From: Alphaproteobacteria bacterium
GTDB lineage: Bacteria > Pseudomonadota > Alphaproteobacteria > Rhodobacterales > Rhodobacteraceae
DNA: 64,000 nucleotides
Direction of reading: 5' to 3'
NCBI GenBank assembly: GCA_030427145.1
Contig: JAUHWT010000006.1
Coordinates: 1 to 64,000, forward strand
Each line of letters starts with the position of its first letter. Positions within the stretch are counted from its first letter, which is position 1. The position numbers and the translations under genes are program-made. Shown piece by piece: positions 59,350 through 64,000 of the stretch. The notes beneath the pieces were generated by a model. The model ran no database searches and was not told the origin of the DNA. It saw nothing but the letters and a program-made list of their open reading frames with translations.

Positions 59350-59414
59350 GCTACCCCCTGTGGCGCCGACTGAGTTGTCCGGTGGGTTTTCCCATCCGGT
59401 GATAATTGGGAAGG

Positions 59415-59435
59415 AGGGGCGGTTTGGCCGCCCTC
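59415..59435 (-). terminator. Intercistronic hairpin in the TRAP operon
   Basis: GGGCGG and CCGCCC (59417-59422, 59428-59433) form a short stem between the binding-protein and permease genes, probably lowering downstream expression or protecting the upstream message. No T-tract. Confidence 0.4.
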
Positions 59436-59454
59436 TCCCTGCGGTTATCGAACC

Positions 59455-60426
59455 TTATTCGATAATTCCGGCTTCCTTGTAGTACTTTGCCGCACCGTCA
59501 TGCAGAGGAGCCGAGAGACCGGCCGTTGCCATCTCGTTCGGGTCGAGATTTGCGAAGGCGGGGTGCAGACCCTTGAAGTCCTCAAAGTTGTCGAAGACGG
59601 ATTTCACAACAGCGTAAACCGCGTCCTCGGAGACGTTGGAGGAGGTTACGAAGGTTGCGCCCACACCAAAGGTGGTCACGTCCTCATCGGTGCCGCGATA
59701 CATGCCGCCGGGGATGGTTGCAGTCCGGTAGAACGCATTGTCGGCGATCAGCTGGTCAACCTCGGGGCCGGTAACGGAGACGAGGTGGCTGTCGCAGGCG
59801 GTGCTGGCTTCCTCGATGGAGCCGGAGGGGTGGCCAACGGTGTAGACCATCGCGTCGATCTGGTTGTCGCAGAGCGCTGCGGACTGCTCGGCGGCCTTGA
59901 GCTCGGTTGCGAGTTCAAAATCGTCCGTGCTCCAGCCCTTGGCTTCGAGAAGGACTTCCATCGTGCCGCGCTGACCGGAACCGGGGTTGCCGATGTTGAC
60001 GCGCTTGCCCTTGAGATCCTCGAAGGTCTCGATGCCGGAATCCGCACGGGCCACGACCGTGAACGGCTCGGGGTGTACGGAGAACACGGCGCGAAGCTCT
60101 TCCATCGGGCCGTCGGCCTCGAAGTCGGAGGTGCCGTTATAGGCGTGGTACTGCCAGTCGGACTGGGCCACACCGAACTCAAGCTCACCCGCGCGGATGG
60201 TGTTGATGTTGTAGACCGAGCCGCCTGTGGATTCGGCGGAGCAGCGGAAGCCGTGCTCCTTGCGGCCCTTGTTCACGAGACGGCAGATGGCGCCGCCCGT
60301 GGGGTAGTACACGCCGGTCACGCCGCCGGTACCGATGGTAATGAACTGTTCCTGGGCCTGTGCGAAGGGGGCCACCATGGTCCCTACGGCCAGTGCCACT
60401 GCGGACATTGTGAGTTTCGAATACAT
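59455..60426 (-). CDS. TAXI-family TRAP solute-binding protein
   Basis: From ATG 60426 (GGGAGC 6 nt upstream) the product has 323 residues; the longer frame to 60648 crosses the RpiR gene and is rejected. Signal peptide [19 protein letters not shown] (cleaved near 24). The TAXI family start is clear in [67 protein letters not shown], and [20 protein letters not shown] follows. Ligand unknown; glutamate-, amine- or osmolyte-like substrates are common in the family. The neighbouring class-III aminotransferase suggests an amino compound. Confidence 0.9.
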   Translation of the reverse strand: MYSKLTMSAVALAVGTMVAPFAQAQEQFITIGTGGVTGVYYPTGGAICRLVNKGRKEHGFRCSAESTGGSVYNINTIRAGELEFGVAQSDWQYHAYNGTSDFEADGPMEELRAVFSVHPEPFTVVARADSGIETFEDLKGKRVNIGNPGSGQRGTMEVLLEAKGWSTDDFELATELKAAEQSAALCDNQIDAMVYTVGHPSGSIEEASTACDSHLVSVTGPEVDQLIADNAFYRTATIPGGMYRGTDEDVTTFGVGATFVTSSNVSEDAVYAVVKSVFDNFEDFKGLHPAFANLDPNEMATAGLSAPLHDGAAKYYKEAGIIE

Positions 60427-60463
60427 CAATAAGCTCCCATATCTGATGCGGTTAATTGTGTTT

Positions 60464-61327
60464 TCAGCCTTCCCAGACCTCGCTGAGACTGCGGTTTCGA
60501 TCCTCGACCTCCCGTATCCGTCTTCGGGCGGGTGGTCCCGCCCGACCCGCCAGCATCCCGATAATGATCTCACACAGTACCAGTGTCGAGGCGTAAGACG
60601 AGAAGAAATGTCGACTGTCGGTGGGCACGACGAAACTCGCGCTGGCATGGGCCAGCGCGGGGCACGACCAGGTGTCCGTCAGAACCAGCACATACGCTCC
60701 CGCCGCCTGGGCCTCGCGCGCGGCACGGATGGCCCGGCTCGCGAAGGGAGGCTTGGTGATGACGATGAGAACGTCCGTGCCGGACATGCCGACGAGTTTG
60801 CTGGCCAGCGACGCGCCGGTGGGATTTGCCATCGACCATTTTTCCGTGAGGAAACTGGCCATGTAGACAAGGTATTCGGCAACGCCGGTGGACCCGAGCG
60901 CGCCAAAGACAAGCACGCGACGGGCCCGGTGCAGGCGGTCAACGCAGGCCTCGAGCCGGTTGGGATCGATGCTGCGCTCCATGAGCTGCACGTTGGTCGA
61001 GCAGTCATGGACATGCCGGGTCAGAAACCCGGGATCGCCTTCGTCGTGGTCCTCCTGAAGCGCCTCCATCCGGTCGGAAAAGGAGTTGACGCGGTGCTCC
61101 ACGCTGCGGCGAAGGGTATCGCGCAGTTCCTCGTAACTGTCGTAGCCAAGGGCCGTGGACATGCGGGAAAACGTGGCGGGGGAGAGGTTTGCGTCCTTTG
61201 AGACGGCCCGAAGGCTGCGGGTTGCGACGTCAACAGGGTGTTCGAGAACGAATTCCGCCGCTTCGCGAAGTTTGGTGCTGAGACCGGAATACTTTGTCGA
61301 AAGCTGCTGTTCAAACGAACGCTGCAA
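60464..61327 (-). CDS. RpiR-family transcriptional regulator
   Basis: The product has 287 residues. N-terminal HTH_6 (about 10-75): [54 protein letters not shown]. The C-terminal SIS domain (about 125-255) has [29 protein letters not shown] and [37 protein letters not shown], the sugar-phosphate-isomerase fold. RpiR members of this type control transporter and catabolic operons. Its gene is upstream of the TRAP genes and divergent from the aminotransferase gene, with three TGTTTCA repeats in the gap. Confidence 0.87.
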   Translation of the reverse strand: MQRSFEQQLSTKYSGLSTKLREAAEFVLEHPVDVATRSLRAVSKDANLSPATFSRMSTALGYDSYEELRDTLRRSVEHRVNSFSDRMEALQEDHDEGDPGFLTRHVHDCSTNVQLMERSIDPNRLEACVDRLHRARRVLVFGALGSTGVAEYLVYMASFLTEKWSMANPTGASLASKLVGMSGTDVLIVITKPPFASRAIRAAREAQAAGAYVLVLTDTWSCPALAHASASFVVPTDSRHFFSSYASTLVLCEIIIGMLAGRAGPPARRRIREVEDRNRSLSEVWEG

Positions 61328-61365
61328 ACATCTGCCCTCCCCAAGGCGTTCAGTACGGCAAAAAG

Positions 61366-61412
61366 TGTTTCATCTGTTTCAAGCCTAGTCAACCGGAGAA
61401 TCGTATGTTTCA
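61366..61412. promoter_or_regulatory. Three TGTTTCA direct repeats in the RpiR/aminotransferase divergent gap
   Basis: TGTTTCA at 61366, 61375 and 61406; the first two are 9 nt apart. Direct repeats of this kind are plausible RpiR sites, though short. Confidence 0.4.
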
Positions 61413-61447
61413 ATAAGGACATATGGGGCGGCATAAGGACGGGGTTG

Positions 61448-62767
61448 ATGTCTCACGTATTTCCCAGACACACCAAGGCGGTATTGCCCGAAGTGGCCCG
61501 CGGTGAGGGTGTCTATCTGTTTGATACCGATGGTAAATCCTATTTCGACGGATCGGGCGGGGCGGCCGTGTCCTGTCTGGGTCACGGAGATGCGGACGTG
61601 ATTGCCGCGATTAAGGACCAGCTCGATTCCATCGCCTATGCCCATACCAGTTTTTTCACGTCGAAACCGGCGGAGCGGCTTGCCGACATGCTGGTGGCGC
61701 TGGCACCGGAGGGAATCGACCGGGTCTATCCGGTGTCGGGCGGATCGGAGGCCGTGGAGGCCGCGCTGAAACTCGCGCGGCAGTATTTCGTGGAGATCGG
61801 AGAGCCGCAGAGGCGGCATGTGATCGCGCGGCGTCAAAGCTATCACGGCAACACGCTTGGCGCACTGGCCACCGGCGGGAACGAGTGGCGGCGGGCGCCG
61901 TTTGCGCCGCTGATGGTGGAAACCACGCATATCTCGCCCTGCTACGAGTACCGGGGGCGGAGGGATGACGAGACGCCGGCGGAGTACGGTCTGCGGGTTG
62001 CGAACGAGCTGGAGGAGGAGATCCTAAGGCTCGGCGGCGACACGGTTTTTGCCTTTGTGGCCGAACCCGTGGTGGGTGCTACGGCCGGGGCGGTGCCTCC
62101 GGTGGAGGGGTATTTCAAACGCGTCCGCGAAATCTGTGACAAATATGGTGTTCTGCTGATCCTCGATGAGGTCATGTGCGGCATGGGCCGGACCGGGACG
62201 CTGTTTGCCTGTGAGCAGGACGGAATTTCGCCTGACATCGTGACCATCGCCAAGGGTCTGGGCGCGGGGTATCAACCGATCGGGGCGATGCTGTGTTCGG
62301 GAAAGATCTATGAGGCCATTGAGAACGGCAGCGGGTTTTTCCAGCACGGACACACCTATATCGGGCACCCGACAGCCTGCGCCGCCGCGCTTGCCGTGTT
62401 GGGCAAGCTGACGGATGGCGGGCTGGTGGAACGCTCGGCCACGATGGGCGAGCGGCTGCAGACGGCGCTGGAGGAGGCGTTTGGGCAGCATCCACATGTG
62501 GGTGACATTCGAGGACGGGGTCTGTTCCGGGGGATTGAGCTTGTCGAGGACCGGGAGACGAAGAAGCCGTTCGATCCCTCAAGAGCTGTCAACAAGGCAC
62601 TGAAAAAGAAGTGTTTTGAGGCCGGGCTGATCTGTTACCCGATGGGCGGTACGATTGACGGGAAGGAGGGGGACCACATCCTTCTCGCCCCGCCGTTCAT
62701 CCTGACCGACGACCATGTGGGCGAGATCGTGGACAAGCTCTCGGTGGCGTTTGACGCGGTGTTGTGA
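61448..62767 (+). CDS. Class-III (omega) PLP aminotransferase
   Basis: From ATG 61448 the product has 439 residues; longer frames upstream run into the RpiR gene. SGGSEAVEAALKLARQYF binds the PLP phosphate, RRQSYHGNTLGALATGG, FVAEPVVGATAGAVPPVEGYFKRVREICDKYGVLLILDEVMCGMGRTG, and the PLP Lys269 in IAKGLGAGYQPIGA complete the fold. FFQHGHTYIGHPTACAAALAVL is the substrate-side region. The class transfers an amino group from an omega-amine or beta-amino acid to a keto acid. Position next to the TAXI-TRAP uptake genes suggests it acts on the imported compound. Confidence 0.9.
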   Translation: MSHVFPRHTKAVLPEVARGEGVYLFDTDGKSYFDGSGGAAVSCLGHGDADVIAAIKDQLDSIAYAHTSFFTSKPAERLADMLVALAPEGIDRVYPVSGGSEAVEAALKLARQYFVEIGEPQRRHVIARRQSYHGNTLGALATGGNEWRRAPFAPLMVETTHISPCYEYRGRRDDETPAEYGLRVANELEEEILRLGGDTVFAFVAEPVVGATAGAVPPVEGYFKRVREICDKYGVLLILDEVMCGMGRTGTLFACEQDGISPDIVTIAKGLGAGYQPIGAMLCSGKIYEAIENGSGFFQHGHTYIGHPTACAAALAVLGKLTDGGLVERSATMGERLQTALEEAFGQHPHVGDIRGRGLFRGIELVEDRETKKPFDPSRAVNKALKKKCFEAGLICYPMGGTIDGKEGDHILLAPPFILTDDHVGEIVDKLSVAFDAVL

Positions 62768-62789
62768 GGGTTTGGGGGCCTTAGCCTTG

Positions 62790-62845
62790 CAACCGTCCCG
62801 CCCGACGGCGACGTCGGGCAGCGCCGAACCTCCCCATGGGCTATG
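62790..62845 (-). repeat. Family C palindromic element, copy C7
   Basis: Reverse orientation; hairpin GCCCGACG-TCGC-CGTCGGGC, another compensatory variant of the C stem. It adjoins A5. Confidence 0.8.
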
Positions 62846-62876
62846 GGATTCACCCTTCTCCACCCACTGGCCTTAC

Positions 62877-63102
62877 CCGAGGCAGGACGCGCCATGCCCG
62901 ACTTTGGGAGGGCGCCGCCCCGGTTGTTCAGCGCATGTCGCATAAACTCCCGAAACCATTGAGCGGTTGCCGACATCGGGGATGCCCTCCCGGGGGGAAA
63001 GTCGGGCATGGCGTGTCCTGCCGACACGCCGGGGATGGTGGCGGGACCTTTGCCCAACACCCGGCCAGGCATCGAGAATTGTATTTTTTGGTTGTGTGAA
63101 CG
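62877..63102 (-). repeat. Family A palindromic element, copy A5, full length, inverted
   Basis: Reverse orientation with the CGTTCACAC module at 63102-63094. The distal arm pair has changed together (CACGAC/GTCGTG to CAGGAC/GTCCTG), which keeps the long-range stem but removes one pair of the local hairpin. The gap 62768-63172 holds C7 and A5. Confidence 0.88.
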
Positions 63103-63172
63103 TTACAGGCCCCCAAGAAGGCGCTATCGCGCCACCAGGTTCATCGCTGCCCTCAGAGGAAGGGCGGAAAGC

Positions 63173-64000
63173 TCAGTCCAGACCGGACGCCAGATCCGCG
63201 ACCAGGGTGCTGATGCGGGTCAGGCGCGCGCCCGGGGGGCGGCCGTGGCGGGTGATTGACCAGAGCTCGTGGTAGCGCGGGGCGGGCAGGGTGGCGATGC
63301 GCACCTGTTCCGACCCTGGAAAGGCGGCCAGGCCGCTCCGCGGCAGCAGGGTGTAGCCCACTCCGGCGGCGACGGGGGCGGGGATCTGGCCGATCTGGTT
63401 GACACGGGAGCGGACGCGCAGGCGGTCGGCGCCGGTGAAGGCATCGGGGAAATTGCGCGGAAACAGATCGTCGGCGTAGCTCCAGACATCCGGGTGGGCG
63501 ATGAGGCCGAGGCTTTCAAGGTCATCGAACCGCACCGGGTCGGGCTGGCCGGCTGGGAGGACGAGGCAGAGTTCCTCCTGACCGATATGCCGCGCGGTGA
63601 TGCGGGGGTGGCCCGGGTCATCCGCAATGACGCCAAGGTCGAAACGGCCCTCCAGCACGCCGGTCAGAACCTGGGCCTGGGGCGCGGCCTCCACATGGAT
63701 TGAGAGACGGGGATGCGCGCGCATCAAAGCGATGGCGCGGGGGTAGAAGAGCATCGCGATACTGCCTGAACAGGCGACGCGAACCTCGCCCACATCCGGG
63801 TCGTCGCGGCCAATGGCCTCGCGCAGGGCGCGTTCCTCGGCACGGCGGGAGAGGCCAATGTCACGCACGGTCTCGCCAGCCTCGGTGAGGGAGAAGGTTT
63901 TGCCGTCCTGGACGATGAGTTTCTGACCAAGCTGCCGTTCCAGTTTGCGCAGATGCTGGGACACGCCGGGCTGGGTCATGTTGAGACGCCCGGCGGCGCG
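63173..64000 (-). CDS. LysR-family transcriptional regulator, 5' end beyond the window
   Basis: The visible part has 275 residues and continues past position 64000: seven codons (RAAGRLN) before the internal ATG 63979 belong to the HTH, whose remainder MTQPGVSQHLRKLERQLGQKLIVQDGKTFSLTEAGETV is intact. The effector domain begins VGEVRVACSGSIAMLFYPRAIALMRAHP and has RFDLGVIADD and VAAGVGYTLLPRSGLAAF. It is convergent with the aminotransferase gene. Target unknown. Confidence 0.85.
   Translation of the reverse strand, partial: RAAGRLNMTQPGVSQHLRKLERQLGQKLIVQDGKTFSLTEAGETVRDIGLSRRAEERALREAIGRDDPDVGEVRVACSGSIAMLFYPRAIALMRAHPRLSIHVEAAPQAQVLTGVLEGRFDLGVIADDPGHPRITARHIGQEELCLVLPAGQPDPVRFDDLESLGLIAHPDVWSYADDLFPRNFPDAFTGADRLRVRSRVNQIGQIPAPVAAGVGYTLLPRSGLAAFPGSEQVRIATLPAPRYHELWSITRHGRPPGARLTRISTLVADLASGLD

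Noticed and set aside
7897-63102. Families A, B and C as a CRISPR array
   Set aside because: Copies are long, palindromic, dispersed over 55 kb and not regularly spaced; no spacers or cas genes are seen.
1-64000. tRNA, rRNA, prophage or insertion-sequence genes
   Set aside because: I saw no tRNA T-loop pattern with acceptor pairing, no rRNA segment and no transposase or integrase signature.

Overview
This GC-rich 64 kb window has the gene content and codon style of an alphaproteobacterium, most likely a Rhodobacteraceae (roseobacter-type) chromosome. That placement is an inference from TAXI-TRAP and dipeptide ABC transporters, two TauD/BBOX-type dioxygenases, hydantoinase genes and TtgA-free, plasmid-free context; no rRNA or tRNA gene was seen to confirm it.

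Layout. 0.1-4 kb: a split zinc-ribbon mini-gene, an FAA-hydrolase-family enzyme, and a lower-GC islet holding a tiny basic protein with a perfect Shine-Dalgarno and a PIN (DUF4411-like)/XRE-ImmA toxin-antitoxin-like pair. 4-14 kb: AI-2E-type permease, serine hydrolase, membrane protein with a divergent Crp-like regulator, isochorismatase-like hydrolase, PQQ-type sugar dehydrogenase with diheme cytochrome c, DHFR-like reductase, GSU2403-type nucleotidyltransferase, HAD phosphatase. 14-37 kb: a nitrogen-compound catabolism region with a ProC-like reductase, an M20 N-carbamoyl-amino-acid hydrolase, a GntR regulator, a PreA-like flavoprotein, two BBOX-like dioxygenases, a LysR gene broken by one stop codon, a DUF1028 protein, a dipeptide ABC transporter (with a permease-ATPase fusion), ParDE, and HyuA/HyuB. 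The same 14-bp palindrome lies upstream of the GntR gene and of the ABC transporter 8 kb away, which ties them into one regulon. 37-47 kb: outer-membrane protein, AraC and LysR regulators, hydrolases, trpS, SDR and aldehyde dehydrogenase. 47-56 kb: a signalling locus. 56-64 kb: UspA, TAXI-TRAP transporter, RpiR regulator, class-III aminotransferase and a partial LysR.

Most notable. (1) At 48.3-54.7 kb an alpha-oxoamine synthase lies between two homologous six-TM histidine kinases and is followed by a REC-GGDEF-EAL protein. The arrangement resembles CqsA/CqsS and LqsA/LqsS alpha-hydroxyketone signalling, but wired to c-di-GMP. (2) trpS is preceded by a complete transcription attenuator: a 15-residue leader peptide with tandem Trp codons, competing anti-terminator and terminator stems, and a T-tract. 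(3) Three families of intergenic palindromic elements (here A, B, C; 22 copies) fill most gaps between genes. They show compensatory base changes in their stems, and in families A and B one strand segment has two mutually exclusive pairing partners. (4) Three copies of an inverted repeat TTACCCCAC-N12-GTGGGGTAA occur, one overlapping the start of the nucleotidyltransferase gene.

All functions are assigned by reading motifs in the translated sequence; no database search was possible.
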